A stretch of DNA of 64,000 nt from Pseudolabrys sp. (GCA_017849615.1 JAFIGS010000001.1:1-64000); one strand, 5' to 3'. Shown: positions 50,098 through 59,891, numbered from the stretch's first letter. Numbers and translations: made by a program. Notes: generated from the sequence alone by a model not told the origin.

Positions 50098-50709
50098 ATG
50101 TTAGCTGGCTTCGTCCGCTGGATCGGCTTCCTGACCGTCACTGTCGCGATCGTCGGCGCGATCGCGCTGACCGGTGGCTTCTTCTGGTTTGCCGCCAAGA
50201 TCGCGGATGGCGAGGTCACGCTCGACCGCAAGGCCGAAGGCATCGTCGCGCTGACCGGCGCTGCCGCCCGCATCCCGGACGCCATCGAACTCCTGGCGTC
50301 CGGGCGCGGCAAGCGCCTGCTCATCACCGGCGTCCACCGCGCCACCTCGGCGACCGAGATTGCGCGATTGACGCCGCTCTATTTGAAGTATTTCGACTGC
50401 TGCATCGACCTCGACCGCTCGGCGCTGAACACTTTCGGCAACGCGCTGGAGACCAAGCGCTGGACGCGCGAGCACAATTTCACGTCACTGATCATCGTGA
50501 CGTCGAACTGGCACATGCCGCGCGCCTTGGCCGAGATCGCCCATCAACTGCCGGACGTGACGCTGATCCCCTATCCGGTCATTTCGGAGAAGGTGCGCAC
50601 CGAGCCGTGGTGGGAAAGCGTCAGCACCGCGCGCTTTCTCGTCGCCGAGTATCTGAAGTATCTGTTCGCGCTGGCGCGTATGGGCCTCGACCCCGATCCC
50701 AACTCCTAA
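50098..50709 (+). CDS. YdcF/DUF218 membrane-linked protein
   Basis: 203 residues. One N-terminal membrane helix followed by the DUF218 (YdcF/ElyC) domain: GIVALTGAAARIPDAIELLASGRGKRLLITG, NTFGNALETKRWTREHNFTSLIIVTSNWHMPRALAEIAHQL. The family includes E. coli ElyC, linked to lipid-carrier-dependent envelope assembly. Position between ftsX and an acyltransferase gene is conserved-looking and fits an envelope role. Confidence 0.9.
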   Translation: MLAGFVRWIGFLTVTVAIVGAIALTGGFFWFAAKIADGEVTLDRKAEGIVALTGAAARIPDAIELLASGRGKRLLITGVHRATSATEIARLTPLYLKYFDCCIDLDRSALNTFGNALETKRWTREHNFTSLIIVTSNWHMPRALAEIAHQLPDVTLIPYPVISEKVRTEPWWESVSTARFLVAEYLKYLFALARMGLDPDPNS

Positions 50710-50722
50710 GGACACCCGGCCC

Positions 50723-51472
50723 GTGCTAATCATCCGCTCGGTACTGTTCAACGTCGCGTTCTACCTGAACACGCTGATCCTGATGATCATCGCGCTGCCG
50801 ACCTTTTTTATGCCGTACTGGGGCATCGTCGGGATCGCCAAGATCTGGGGCAAGATCAATTTGTGGCTGCTGCGCGTCATCGTTGGCATCAAGGTTGACT
50901 TCCGCGGCCTCGAGAAGATTCCGAAAGGTCCGTTGCTGGTCGCCTCCAAGCATCAGTCCGCCTGGGAAACCTTCGTCATCCTGTCGCTGTTCGAGAACCC
51001 GCTCTACATCCTCAAGCGCGAACTGCAGTGGATCCCGATTTTCGGCTGGTTCACCATCAAGGCCCGCAGCGTGCCGGTGAACCGCGGCGGCGGCGCCGCG
51101 GCCCTGCGCGCCATGACGGCCCGGGCCCGCCACGAGATCATGCAGAACCGGCAGCTCATTATTTTTCCGGAAGGCACCCGGCGCGCCGCCGGCGCCGAGC
51201 CACGCTACAAGTTTGGCATCGCGCATCTTTATGCCGGCGCCAATGTGCCGTGCCTCCCCATCGCGCTGAATTCCGGCCTGTTTTGGCCGCGCCGCACCTT
51301 TTTGCGCTATCCGGGCACGGTGATCGTCGAGATCTGCGATGTCATTCCGCCCGGACTCGATCAGGATACGTTCTTCGCCACCTTGCAGGACCGCATCGAA
51401 ACTGCGACCGCGCGGCTGATCGAGGAAGGCCGGCGGGAGCTAGGGGCAGATCCCGTAATCAGCCGCCCTTGA
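50723..51472 (+). CDS. 1-acyl-sn-glycerol-3-phosphate acyltransferase-like protein
   Basis: 249 residues. N-terminal membrane helix, then ASKHQSAWETFVILSLF (acyltransferase motif I; the usual HX4D is HX4E here, as I recall for this subfamily), PVNRGGGAAALRAM, IIFPEGTRRAAGAEPRYKFGIAHLY (motif III) and a VPCLPIALNSGLFWPRR segment. It acylates lysophosphatidate or a related lipid. Its stop overlaps the convergent cyclotransferase gene by 14 bases. Confidence 0.9.
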   Translation: MLIIRSVLFNVAFYLNTLILMIIALPTFFMPYWGIVGIAKIWGKINLWLLRVIVGIKVDFRGLEKIPKGPLLVASKHQSAWETFVILSLFENPLYILKRELQWIPIFGWFTIKARSVPVNRGGGAAALRAMTARARHEIMQNRQLIIFPEGTRRAAGAEPRYKFGIAHLYAGANVPCLPIALNSGLFWPRRTFLRYPGTVIVEICDVIPPGLDQDTFFATLQDRIETATARLIEEGRRELGADPVISRP

Positions 51473-52007
51473 GCTGCTGCGCGAGGAGGTGAAGGCCGCG
51501 GTCGCGCACGCCCATGGTCTCCAGCTCTTCGACGGTGGCGATGACGTAGTCGCGGTTGGCGCCTGAGCGGCCATGGCCCTGGCGGCAATAATGCAGTTGC
51601 TCGGCGGTGGTGAGATTGCCGGCATATTGCTCATGGCCGCGATCGACGATGTAGCACAGCGCGCGCACGTTCTGGCGCGGATCGTCGTCGAGCCAGACCT
51701 GCCGCCAGGCTTCGAGATAGACCATGGTGACCTGCTCGCGCTCGCGCAGATAGGCGACGGTCTGCTCGCGCTTGTCGGCGGCCACGCGGTAGGCGATGCC
51801 GCGGCAGTTGCCGCCGCGATCGAGCCCGAGCACAAGGCCCGGCTTCTCTGGTGTGCCGCGATGAACGAAAGAATAGACGCAGAGTGCGCGGTGGGCGCCG
51901 ACGAGGCGCGCCTTGCGCCGCTCCAGCGCGTCGAAGCCGGGCCGCCACATCAGCGAGCCGTAGGCGAAGACCCAGAGATCGCCGCTGTCGGGGGAGGGCG
52001 CCGTCAT
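51459..52007 (-). CDS. ChaC-like gamma-glutamylcyclotransferase
   Basis: 182 residues. Opening LWVFAYGSLMWRPGFDALERRKARLVGAHRALCVYSFVHRGTPEKPGLVLGLDRGGNCRGIAYRV has the ChaC substrate loop YGSLMW and conserved cysteine/glutamate positions. Family members cleave glutathione to 5-oxoproline and Cys-Gly. Complete length; ATG 52007 matches the family start. Confidence 0.92.
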   Translation of the reverse strand: MTAPSPDSGDLWVFAYGSLMWRPGFDALERRKARLVGAHRALCVYSFVHRGTPEKPGLVLGLDRGGNCRGIAYRVAADKREQTVAYLREREQVTMVYLEAWRQVWLDDDPRQNVRALCYIVDRGHEQYAGNLTTAEQLHYCRQGHGRSGANRDYVIATVEELETMGVRDRGLHLLAQQLKGG

Positions 52008-52217
52008 CTGCGAGGGTGTACCGCAAGTGGTTCGAACCGGGGCGGGCGCGTAGCAGTCTGCCGGTCCGGGCGCAATGGGGGCGTCCTGCCCGAAACTTTA
52101 GGCGGTGCGGCGCGTTCGCCCCTTGCGTTCGCGTCCGATCCTGCGCACAACGGCCGCTGCGGTGGCTCACGCGCGAGGCGTTAAACCGCCGCAATTTACA
52201 GGTTTTTCGATCCTGCC

Positions 52218-53345
52218 ATGACCCTCGACTCGCCCCCCCGCCGTTCGTCGTCGCGGCGCTATGTCGTGATGATCGTTCTGGTCGCCCTGCTGATCGGCGG
52301 CTGGTCCGTGTTCTGGTACGTGGCGGCGGGCAAGGCGCAGGCGACGCTCGACGGCTGGCGCGCCCGCGAGGCCAAGGCCGGCCGCACTTTCGCCTGCGGC
52401 GCCGAGGATTTCGGCGGCTTCCCGTTCCGCTTCGAGTTCAGGTGCAGCGACGCGCTCGCGCAGGTGAAAAGCAGCCGCATCCCCTTCGAGGCGAAGACCA
52501 AGGGCGTGACCCTGGTCTCCCAGGTCTACGACCCCACGCTGCTGATCGGCGAGTATCAGGGGCCGCTAACGTTATCCGCCCCCGGCGGTCCGGCCGAGTT
52601 GACCGCCAACTGGCAGCTCTTTCAGTCCAGCTTGCGCGGCACGCCCACCCGGCCGGAGCGGCTGTCGCTGTCATTCGAACGGCCCGCCTTCGACGTGCTC
52701 GACGCCGGCACTGCGCGTCCGGTGCTGCGCGCCGAACATCTCGAGCTGCACGGCCGTCTGGCCGAGGGCATGGTCACCAGCAAGCCGGTGGTCGAGGTGG
52801 CGCTGAGCACGCGGGGCGCCTTCGCGCCGGGCGTTCGCGCCTTCTCGGTCCAGCCGGTCGATGCCGTGGTCGCCATGACCTTGCGCGGGCTCAACGACTT
52901 CACGCCGAAGCCGTGGTCCGAGCGCTTCCAGGAAATCGCCGCCAATGGCGGCAAGATCGACATCACCGACGCGCGGCTGGTCAAGGGCGAGACCCTGGCG
53001 GTCGGCTCCGGCACGCTGACCGTCGCCGCGACCGGCCGCCTGCAGGGCGAGCTGAAGCTGACGGTGGCCGGCCTCGAGCCGTTCCTGAAATCCATCGACG
53101 CGCAGAATCTGGTGCAGGCCGCGCCGACCATGGACAAGCTGGCCAATGCGCTCGACCGCTTCTCGCCGGGGCTCGGCCAGGCGGCCAAGCAGCAGCTCGG
53201 CGCCAATCTGTCGACCGGCATCAACATGCTCGGCCAGCAGACCACGCTCGAAGGCCGCCCGGCGGTGGCGCTGCCGCTGCGCGTCGACGCCGGCCGCGTC
53301 TATCTCGGCCCGATCCCGATCGGCGAGACGCCGCCGCTGTTCTGA
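52218..53345 (+). CDS. DUF2125-domain protein
   Basis: 375 residues with a single N-terminal membrane helix (VVMIVLVALLIGGWSVFWYVA) and a large beta-rich extracytoplasmic domain beginning CGAEDFGGFPFRFEFRCSDA, typical of the DUF2125 family of Rhizobiales. No catalytic motif is visible. It abuts the convergent tyrC gene stop to stop without a gap. Confidence 0.85.
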   Translation: MTLDSPPRRSSSRRYVVMIVLVALLIGGWSVFWYVAAGKAQATLDGWRAREAKAGRTFACGAEDFGGFPFRFEFRCSDALAQVKSSRIPFEAKTKGVTLVSQVYDPTLLIGEYQGPLTLSAPGGPAELTANWQLFQSSLRGTPTRPERLSLSFERPAFDVLDAGTARPVLRAEHLELHGRLAEGMVTSKPVVEVALSTRGAFAPGVRAFSVQPVDAVVAMTLRGLNDFTPKPWSERFQEIAANGGKIDITDARLVKGETLAVGSGTLTVAATGRLQGELKLTVAGLEPFLKSIDAQNLVQAAPTMDKLANALDRFSPGLGQAAKQQLGANLSTGINMLGQQTTLEGRPAVALPLRVDAGRVYLGPIPIGETPPLF

Positions 53346-54314
53346 TTATTCGTCCGCTGCGTAGGGCTTGGGCAGCGGCTCCGGCGGCAGGTTCTGATGG
53401 CTGCGGCCGAAATCCGGCGCCGGCGAATCCTGGCCGATCTGCACGATGCCCTTGCGGATCGCGCGCGTGCGCGTGAAGTGCTCGAACAAGGTGTCGCCGT
53501 CGCCGTTGCGGATCGCCTTGGTGAGCAGGGCGATATCCTCGTTGAAGCGGCCGAGCATCTCCAGCACCGCGTCCTTGTTGGTGACGAAGATGTCGCGCCA
53601 CATCGTCGGATCGGACGCCGCGATACGCGTGAAGTCGCGGAAGCCGCCGGCCGAGAATTTCAGCACTTCCGAGCGCGTCACGGTCTCGAGTTCGTCGGCC
53701 GTGCCGACGATCGTGTAGGCGATGAGATGCGGCAGATGGCTGGTCACCGCGAGCACGAGGTCGTGGTGGTCCGGCGCCATGGTTTCGACATTGGCGCCGA
53801 GCAGCTTCCAGAACGCCGCGAGTTTGTCGACCGCGGCCTGATCCTGCCCCGGCGGCGGCGTCAGGATGCACCAGCGGTTGACGAAGAGCTCGGCGAAGCC
53901 GGCATCGGGGCCCGAATACTCGGTGCCTGCGACCGGATGCGCCGGCACGAAATGCACGCCTTTCGGAATATGCGGGCCCATGTCGCGCACGATCGAGCCC
54001 TTCACCGAGCCGACGTCGGACACGGTCGCGCCGGGCGCGAGATGTGGCGCGATCTCCTTCGCCACCGCGCCGCAGGCGCCGACGGGAATACAGACGATGA
54101 CGAGGTCGGCGCCCTCGACCGCGGCCGCCGCCGTCTCGACCACCTGATCGACGAGGCCGAGTTCGGCGACACGCTTGCGTGTCGCCTCGGAGCGGGCGGT
54201 GGCGACGATCGAGCCGACCGCGCCCTGCGCCCTGGCGGCGCGCGCAATCGACGAGCCGATCAGGCCGACACCGATGAGGGCGAGGCGATTGTAGAGAGGC
54301 GCCGGTTTGTTCAC
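53346..54314 (-). CDS. tyrC: Prephenate/arogenate dehydrogenase
   Basis: 322 residues. NAD-binding [49 protein letters not shown] and catalytic-histidine region [12 protein letters not shown] are all present. It makes tyrosine precursors. The start GTG at 54314 overlaps the hisC stop (GTGA), so translation is coupled. In the hisC-tyrC order typical of this class it follows the chorismate-mutase gene. Whether prephenate or arogenate is preferred cannot be read from sequence. Confidence 0.93.
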   Translation of the reverse strand: MNKPAPLYNRLALIGVGLIGSSIARAARAQGAVGSIVATARSEATRKRVAELGLVDQVVETAAAAVEGADLVIVCIPVGACGAVAKEIAPHLAPGATVSDVGSVKGSIVRDMGPHIPKGVHFVPAHPVAGTEYSGPDAGFAELFVNRWCILTPPPGQDQAAVDKLAAFWKLLGANVETMAPDHHDLVLAVTSHLPHLIAYTIVGTADELETVTRSEVLKFSAGGFRDFTRIAASDPTMWRDIFVTNKDAVLEMLGRFNEDIALLTKAIRNGDGDTLFEHFTRTRAIRKGIVQIGQDSPAPDFGRSHQNLPPEPLPKPYAADE

Positions 54315-55414
54315 GCCGTCTTCCCCGTGAACTCCTTGAGCGCGGCGACAACGAGCTTGTTGGCTTCCTCGGTGCCGATGGTCATGCGCAGGCAGTTCGG
54401 CAGGCCGTAGCCGGCGACGCGGCGCAGAATGATGCCGCGCCTGGTCAGGAACGCGTCGGCGTCGGCCGCGGTCTTGCCTTTGTTCTCCGGGAAATGGATC
54501 AACACGAAATTGCCGACGCTCGGCGTCACCTTCAGGCCGAGCTTGGCGATTTCTTCGCTGACCCAGCCGAGCCACTGGTTGTTGTGCGCGACGGACTTCT
54601 CGAGATGCGCGGCGTCTTCGATCGCGGCGACGCCGGCCTTGATCGCGGCCGAGTTGACGTTGAACGGGCTGCGCACGCGGTTGAGCACATCGACGATGTT
54701 CTCGGGGCCATAGAGCCAGCCGAGGCGCACCGCGGCAAGGCCGTGGATCTTCGAGAAGGTGCGGCACATCACGACGTTTTCGGACGTCGCCACCAGTTCG
54801 ATGCCGGCCTCGTAGTCGTTGCGCTGCACGTATTCGGCATAGGCGGCGTCGAGCACGAGGATGACGTTGCCCGGCAGCGCCTTGTGCAGGCGCTTGACCT
54901 CATCGAACGGCACATAGGTGCCGGTCGGGTTGTTCGGGTTGGCGAGGAAGACGATGCGTGTACGCGGCGTCACGGCCGCGATCATGGCATCGATATCCGC
55001 GGTGAAATCCTTCTCCGGCACCGCGATCGGCTTGGCGCCGCGGCTGAGCGAATAGATCGGATACATCAGGAAGCCGTATTGCGAGTACACGACTTCATCG
55101 CCGTCGGTCAGGTAAGCCTGCGCCAGCATGTTCAGAAGGTCGTCGGAGCCGGCGCCGCAGACGAGGCGTGCCGGATCGAGCCCGTAAACGCGGCCGATGG
55201 CGTTGCGCAGTTCGGTCACCGAGCCGTCCGGATAATCCTCCAGTTTGCTGCCCGCGGCCTGATAGGCGGCGAGCGCTTTCGGCGAGGGGCCGAGCGGGCT
55301 CTCGTTCGACGACAGCTTGTAGATCTTGTCCACGCCGGGCGCGCTGCTCTTGCCGGGGACATAAGGCGCGATGTCGAGCACGCCGGGACGCGGAACGGGA
55401 CGGTTTGCAGTCAT
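54311..55414 (-). CDS. hisC: Histidinol-phosphate/aromatic aminotransferase
   Basis: 367 residues, PLP class I/II. Motifs: [74 protein letters not shown] and [20 protein letters not shown] with the PLP lysine. Such enzymes act on histidinol phosphate and often on aromatic 2-oxo acids, as the location between chorismate mutase and tyrC suggests. ATG 55414 has a GAGG site; the four-residue upstream extension from TTG is not needed. Confidence 0.93.
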   Translation of the reverse strand: MTANRPVPRPGVLDIAPYVPGKSSAPGVDKIYKLSSNESPLGPSPKALAAYQAAGSKLEDYPDGSVTELRNAIGRVYGLDPARLVCGAGSDDLLNMLAQAYLTDGDEVVYSQYGFLMYPIYSLSRGAKPIAVPEKDFTADIDAMIAAVTPRTRIVFLANPNNPTGTYVPFDEVKRLHKALPGNVILVLDAAYAEYVQRNDYEAGIELVATSENVVMCRTFSKIHGLAAVRLGWLYGPENIVDVLNRVRSPFNVNSAAIKAGVAAIEDAAHLEKSVAHNNQWLGWVSEEIAKLGLKVTPSVGNFVLIHFPENKGKTAADADAFLTRRGIILRRVAGYGLPNCLRMTIGTEEANKLVVAALKEFTGKTA

Positions 55415-55430
55415 GGTCAGCCTCAATTTT

Positions 55431-55505
55431 CGTCATGCCCCGCGAAGGCGGGGCATCCAGCAAGTGCCTTAAGAGCTGGGTTGCCCGCTTTCGCGGGCAA
55501 TGACG
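55431..55505. repeat. Palindromic repeat, family B
   Basis: CGTCATGCCCCGCGAAGGCGGGGCATCCAG and the complementary CTGGGTTGCCCGCTTTCGCGGGCAATGACG form a bipartite palindrome 17 bases upstream of hisC and 12 bases after the chorismate-mutase stop, inside the minus-strand operon. Confidence 0.85.
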
Positions 55506-55517
55506 CCGTGGGTATTG

Positions 55518-56366
55518 TCAGGCCTTGTCGGCGGCAACCGTATAGCGGGTTGCGTGGCTGCCGACGAGAGCCATCGAACGGACGGTGGCGCCGGCCTTGC
55601 CGAGGTGCTGGGCGACCTCATGGATGGTGCTGCCGCCGCTCGGCAGGGTGACGAGCAGCGCCGCGCCGTCGAAGGCGCGGTCCGGCACCGCCAGGAATTC
55701 GGCCAGCGTGGTCAGGGTCTGCGCCGCCTTGGCGCTCCAGCCGGACACGCGGACGCTCCAGACCTCGACCTCGGTGGCGCGAGCATCGTCGGCGACGCGG
55801 GAAATAACGAACACCGGCAACGCCGCCGGGTGGTCATGGCGCTCGACGAAGGGCAGGCGGGCGATGATCTTCGGCGCCGCGTCGAATTCGAGCGCGGTCC
55901 ACCACGCACCGGCGCTGACCGACGAAATCACCGGCACCAGACCGAGATCGCCGCGCGATTCCGACACCGCGGCGACGACGCCGGCCGCGCCCATATGCGG
56001 GACCAGCGGCACGGTGAAGCCAAAATGAAAGCGCGCGGAGTCACGCATCTGCGCGTCGCCGGCCGAGAAGTCGGCATGGGCGGCGAAGTTCTGCTGCACG
56101 TAGGTGAAAGTCGCGATGATGACGCGCCAGATGCTCTCGACGGTATCGAGCGGCAGGATGCCTTTGTGGCGCTCGGCCAGGCGGCGCATCATCTGCGCCT
56201 CGCGCATCGGGCGGAAAGCCGAGCCGCTCTCCTGACTCTTCTTGACCTCGATCAGCCGGTCGATGATGTCGCCCCGCTCCATCAGGAGCTGGTGCATGGT
56301 CTCGTCGATGCGGTCGATCTCCTGCCGGAGCGCGGCCAGGTCGATGGGTTTGGGCGGTGTGCTCAT
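55518..56366 (-). CDS. Chorismate mutase with degenerate prephenate-dehydratase-like domain
   Basis: 282 residues. Residues 1-95 are an AroQ-type chorismate mutase (AALRQEIDRIDETMHQLLMERGDIIDRLIEVKK, RPMREAQMMRRLAERHKG, FTYVQQNF), with the active-site arginines R14 and R31, lysine K42/K43, R52 and Q91. The C-terminal 180 residues have the outline of prephenate dehydratase (VAAVSESRGDLGLVPVISS resembles the DYGVVPIENS block) but lack the catalytic TRF motif, with VFVISR in its place, and lack an ACT domain. It probably only isomerises chorismate to prephenate. ATG 56366; the longer upstream frame includes the divergent promoter region and is not used. Confidence 0.85.
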   Translation of the reverse strand: MSTPPKPIDLAALRQEIDRIDETMHQLLMERGDIIDRLIEVKKSQESGSAFRPMREAQMMRRLAERHKGILPLDTVESIWRVIIATFTYVQQNFAAHADFSAGDAQMRDSARFHFGFTVPLVPHMGAAGVVAAVSESRGDLGLVPVISSVSAGAWWTALEFDAAPKIIARLPFVERHDHPAALPVFVISRVADDARATEVEVWSVRVSGWSAKAAQTLTTLAEFLAVPDRAFDGAALLVTLPSGGSTIHEVAQHLGKAGATVRSMALVGSHATRYTVAADKA

Positions 56367-56467
56367 GGGCGGCATTGATAGGAAAGACGGGCCAGAAAGG
56401 CAAAGAAAACATGAACTTGTTGGGACGAAGGCGGCCGCCCACCCGGCCTTGCGGTGGCGGTCCCGGC

Positions 56468-56496
56468 TTGACGCGGCGGGGGTCGGGGAATAGGTA
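56468..56496 (+). promoter_or_regulatory. Putative metX promoter
   Basis: TTGACG (56468-56473), 17 bases and TAGGTA (56491-56496) place the start near 56503, just before the SAM-II aptamer. Confidence 0.45.
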
Positions 56497-56506
56497 AAAG
56501 GCACTT

Positions 56507-56566
56507 CGTGGTCATTTGAGCCGGCCGGCTTGCAGCCACGTTAAACAACTCGCTAAACAGGCCGGG
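56507..56566 (+). promoter_or_regulatory. SAM-II riboswitch of metX-metW
   Basis: The aptamer blocks GTCATTTGAGCCGGCCGG, CTTGCAGCCACGTTAAA, and CTCGCTAAACAGGCCGG match the SAM-II consensus and are nearly identical to the metZ copy at 10168. The TAAA near the 3' side belongs to the SAM pocket and pseudoknot. A terminator follows at 56580. Confidence 0.95.
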
Positions 56567-56579
56567 GAACATCAAGGGT

Positions 56580-56612
56580 CCCGGCCGAACCTTCGTTCAG
56601 GCCGGGTTTTTT
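56580..56612 (+). terminator. Attenuator terminator in metX leader
   Basis: CCCGGCCGAAC / GTTCAGGCCGGG with a CTTC loop is followed by TTTTTT. It stands between the aptamer and the metX start, so it should end transcription when SAM is bound. Confidence 0.88.
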
Positions 56613-56661
56613 ATGGCCTGATGTGTCCGGGAGGCTGCCCCCGCGGCGGCCGTGTTCAAGA

Positions 56662-57867
56662 ATGAACGTCAAGCCTGACGAGGCGAATCTGGCGCGCGAT
56701 CAGATCGTCCGCGATGCCGACAATCCGCGTGACTCCATCGTCGCCCGCTTCGGCGCCGACAAGCCGCTCAAGCTCGATGCGGGCGTCGATCTGTCGCCGT
56801 TTCAAATCGCTTACACGACTTATGGCACGCTGAACGCGGACCGCTCCAATGCGGTACTGATCTGCCACGCGCTGACCGGCGACCAGCACGTTAACAATGT
56901 CCACCCGGTGACCGGCAAGAATGGCTGGTGGGAGACCTTGATCGGCCCCGGCAAGCCGATCGACACCGAGCGCTACTTCATCATCTGCACCAACGTGCTC
57001 GGCGGCTGCATGGGCACCACCGGACCAGCCTCGACCAATCCGGCGACCGGCAAGCCCTGGGGCCTCGATTTTCCCGTCATCACCATTCGCGACATGGTGC
57101 GCGCGCAGGCCATGCTGCTCGACCATCTCGGTATCGAGACCCTGTTCGCCGTGGTCGGCGGCTCGATGGGCGGCATGCAGGTGCTGCAATGGGCGGCGAG
57201 TTATCCGCAGCGCGTCTTCGCCGCATTGCCGATCGCCACCGCGACGCGGCACTCGGCGCAGAACATCGCGTTCCACGAAGTCGGCCGCCAGGCGATCATG
57301 GCCGACCCGGAATGGAAGGGTGGGCGCTATCACCTCGAAGGCGCCAATCCGCGCCGCGGCCTCGCGGTCGCGCGGATGGGCGCGCACATCACTTACCTCT
57401 CGGACGCGGCGCTGCATCGCAAGTTCGGCCGCAATTTCCAGAATCGTGAGCGGGCAACGTTTTCATTCGACGCCGACTTCCAGGTCGAAAGCTATCTGCG
57501 CCATCAGGGCATTTCCTTCGTCGAGCGCTTCGACGCCAACTCCTATCTCTATCTGACGCGCGCGATGGATTACTTCGATCTCGCCGCCGACAATGGCGGC
57601 GTGCTCGCCCATGCTTTCAGGGACACGCCGACGCGCTTCTGCGTGATCTCCTTCACCAGCGACTGGCTGTTCCCGACGCCGGAATCGCGGGCCACCGTGC
57701 ACGCGCTGAACGCGGCGAAGGCGCGCGTATCCTTCGCCGAGATCGTCACCGATAAGGGTCACGACGCCTTCCTGCTCGACGAGCCGGAAATGTTCGGCAT
57801 CGTGCGCGGCTTCCTCGACGGCGCCGGCAAGGCGCGCGGGCTGCCCTGGATTTCGGCGAAGAAATAA
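56662..57867 (+). CDS. metX: Homoserine O-acetyltransferase
   Basis: 401 residues from ATG 56662, an alpha/beta hydrolase. [13 protein letters not shown], the nucleophile elbow [15 protein letters not shown] (catalytic serine) and the C-terminal [15 protein letters not shown] (histidine) complete the triad with an aspartate in FTSDWLFP. It acetylates homoserine with acetyl-CoA, though some alphaproteobacterial relatives use succinyl-CoA. The longer frame (GTG 56623) begins inside the leader and is less likely. MetW follows in the same transcript. Confidence 0.94.
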   Translation: MNVKPDEANLARDQIVRDADNPRDSIVARFGADKPLKLDAGVDLSPFQIAYTTYGTLNADRSNAVLICHALTGDQHVNNVHPVTGKNGWWETLIGPGKPIDTERYFIICTNVLGGCMGTTGPASTNPATGKPWGLDFPVITIRDMVRAQAMLLDHLGIETLFAVVGGSMGGMQVLQWAASYPQRVFAALPIATATRHSAQNIAFHEVGRQAIMADPEWKGGRYHLEGANPRRGLAVARMGAHITYLSDAALHRKFGRNFQNRERATFSFDADFQVESYLRHQGISFVERFDANSYLYLTRAMDYFDLAADNGGVLAHAFRDTPTRFCVISFTSDWLFPTPESRATVHALNAAKARVSFAEIVTDKGHDAFLLDEPEMFGIVRGFLDGAGKARGLPWISAKK

Positions 57868-57900
57868 TCCGGCAAGATCGGAAAAAGATCGGCACACGTC

Positions 57901-58548
57901 ATGAGCGACAGAAAATTCACCCGGCAGAATGGCAACGGCGCCGTCGCGCGCGTCGATCTCATGCTGGTCAGCGAAATGGTGGAGCGCAACGCCAAGGTGC
58001 TGGACGTCGGCTGCGGCGACGGCGAGCTGCTGCAGATCCTCGCCGATATCCGCAACGTCGACGGCCGCGGCATCGAATTGTCGCGCGAGGGCGTCAACGA
58101 ATGCGTCGCCAAGGGTCTTGCCGTGATCCAGGGCGACGCCGACACCGATCTTGCCGACTATCCGGACGATGCCTTCGATTACGTCATTCTGTCGCAGACG
58201 CTGCAGGCGACGCGACAGCCGCGCGTCGTGCTCGAACACATGCTGCGCATCGGCCGCAACGCCATCGTCTCGTTTCCGAATTTTGGGCACTGGTCGGTTC
58301 GCATGCAGTTGCTGTTCGAGGGGCATATGCCGCGCACCGACATCCTGCCCTATAGCTGGTACGACACGCCGAACATTCATCACTGCACGATCAAGGACTT
58401 CGTGCAGCTCTGCCAGACCGTCGGCATTTCGATCGACAAGGCGGTGGCGCTGAATGCCTGGGGCTCGCCGCTTCGCCTCAACGCGCCGTGGTGGTTCTGG
58501 AACTTGTTCGGGCAGCAGGGCGTGTTTCTGCTCAGCCGGAAGGGCTGA
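57901..58548 (+). CDS. metW: Methionine biosynthesis protein MetW
   Basis: 215 residues, SAM-dependent methyltransferase fold: AKVLDVGCGDGELLQILADIRNVDGRGIELS and DYVILSQTLQATRQPRVVLEHML, plus SFPNFGHWSVRMQLLFEGHMPRTD. MetW supports MetX in making homoserine esters, in some species as a complex. It is 33 bases after metX. The second SAM riboswitch therefore covers both. Confidence 0.95.
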   Translation: MSDRKFTRQNGNGAVARVDLMLVSEMVERNAKVLDVGCGDGELLQILADIRNVDGRGIELSREGVNECVAKGLAVIQGDADTDLADYPDDAFDYVILSQTLQATRQPRVVLEHMLRIGRNAIVSFPNFGHWSVRMQLLFEGHMPRTDILPYSWYDTPNIHHCTIKDFVQLCQTVGISIDKAVALNAWGSPLRLNAPWWFWNLFGQQGVFLLSRKG

Positions 58549-58557
58549 ACAGTCCGT

Positions 58558-58640
58558 TGTCATCGTCCGCGAAGGCGGACGATCCAGCTTTTTTGACGAC
58601 CGGAACGTGCTGGGTCCTCCGCCTTCGCGGAGGACGACAG
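58558..58640. repeat. Palindromic repeat, family B
   Basis: TGTCATCGTCCGCGAAGGCGGACGATCCAG, a variable spacer, and CTGGGTCCTCCGCCTTCGCGGAGGACGACAG. It follows the metW stop by ten bases and may serve as terminator or stabiliser. Confidence 0.85.
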
Positions 58641-58800
58641 GGTCACACGCATGGTTAAACCGCGCGCGTTCACCATCCCGCTTCACCATGTCGTTTCACC
58701 GTTAATTCAAACGGATCATTTGCTGAAAATTGTTCGTGCTATTCCCGAGGCACGAGTCAGCGCGGCATGCCGCGCCAAGAACATTTCGGGGAATGACGTC

Positions 58801-59775
58801 ATGCGTAACCTGCGGATGGTGCTCGCGCTCGGCAGCGTCGCGCTCGTTGCATTCTGCGAACCGGCTCTCAGCCAGCCTCAGGGCAAGCCGAAGGCCGCGC
58901 AGCAGCAGGCCAAGCAAACCAAGAACAAGGCGCTCGCCCATCGCGCGCAGCGCGAAGCCAATGCCAATCGTCTGCGCAGCACGGCGATCTCCGCGCCGCC
59001 CAAGGCGCCGCTCACCGGCTGGCCGGCGCTGGTGCGCGAGGCGCGCAAGTATATGGGCACCAATCCGACCGCGCGTGACCGCTTGTGGTGCGCGACCTTC
59101 ATGAACATGGTTCTGGCCAAGGTGGGATACAGCGGCACGAATTCGGACGCCGCGCGCTCCTTTGCGCAGTATGGCCGGCGCATTCACGAGCCGCGTATCG
59201 GCGCCATCGCCGTGCTCACGCGCGGCAAGAATGGCGGCCATGTCGGCGTCGTCTCCGGTATGGACCCGAGCGGCAACCCGATCATCATTTCCGGCAATCA
59301 CGGCCGCAAGGTCGGCGAGGCGATCTATCCGCGTTCGCGCGTCATCGCCTACGTCATGCCGACCGACGAGCGCGCGCCGACGCAGTTCGCCGCGCGCAGC
59401 GCTGCGCCGAAGGCTGACGACAAGGAACTGGATTCTCCCATCGCCGAACTGCTCGCCGTGATCGAGTCGGAATACAACGCCAAGGGCCGCCCGCAGGGCA
59501 CGGGTCCGCAGCCGCGTCCGGTGCCGCCGTCGCAGGCGCGCCGCGATGTCCACCTCGATCCGGCGCTCGCCGAGTTCCTCGGCCTCAAGGAACGCGCGCC
59601 GGCGGGCAAGCCGCGTCCGGTGCCGCAGCCGGAGACGGCGCGTCCGCAACCCGTGCCCCAGGTCTCGCGCATGCCGGTGATGCAGCGCCCTGCGCCGACG
59701 CAGCCGCGTGAATTGCGTGTCGAACAACGCGCGCCGGGCCGTGTGGCCTCGAACGGCCTCATGGTTGCGCGCTGA
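58801..59775 (+). CDS. Secreted NlpC/P60- or CHAP-like peptidase (TIGR02594-like)
   Basis: 324 residues with a signal peptide (RNLRMVLALGSVALVAFCEPALSQ). The catalytic triad pattern is visible: LWCATFMN (cysteine), NGGHVGVVSGM (histidine) and ISGNHGRKVGEA (asparagine), as in the TIGR02594 family of CHAP-like amidases. A proline-rich C-terminal half (from about residue 220) is disordered. It probably cleaves peptidoglycan stem peptides. ATG 58801 gives the signal; a longer upstream frame is unneeded. Confidence 0.85.
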   Translation: MRNLRMVLALGSVALVAFCEPALSQPQGKPKAAQQQAKQTKNKALAHRAQREANANRLRSTAISAPPKAPLTGWPALVREARKYMGTNPTARDRLWCATFMNMVLAKVGYSGTNSDAARSFAQYGRRIHEPRIGAIAVLTRGKNGGHVGVVSGMDPSGNPIIISGNHGRKVGEAIYPRSRVIAYVMPTDERAPTQFAARSAAPKADDKELDSPIAELLAVIESEYNAKGRPQGTGPQPRPVPPSQARRDVHLDPALAEFLGLKERAPAGKPRPVPQPETARPQPVPQVSRMPVMQRPAPTQPRELRVEQRAPGRVASNGLMVAR

Positions 59776-59785
59776 AATTGCTTCA

Positions 59786-59888
59786 GTCATTCCGGACGCC
59801 GCGACAGCGGCGATCCGGAATCCATACGCCGCAGCACCGGGGATATGGATTCCGGGCTCGCGGCCTTCCGGCCGCGCCCCGGAATGAC
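59786..59888. repeat. Palindromic repeat, family A
   Basis: GTCATTCCGGACGCC ... inner arms ATCCGGAATCCATA / TATGGATTCCGGG and GCGGCCTTCCGGCCGC, ending CCCCGGAATGAC. It lies between the secreted peptidase and the convergent MOSC gene. Confidence 0.85.
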
Positions 59889-59891
59889 AGG

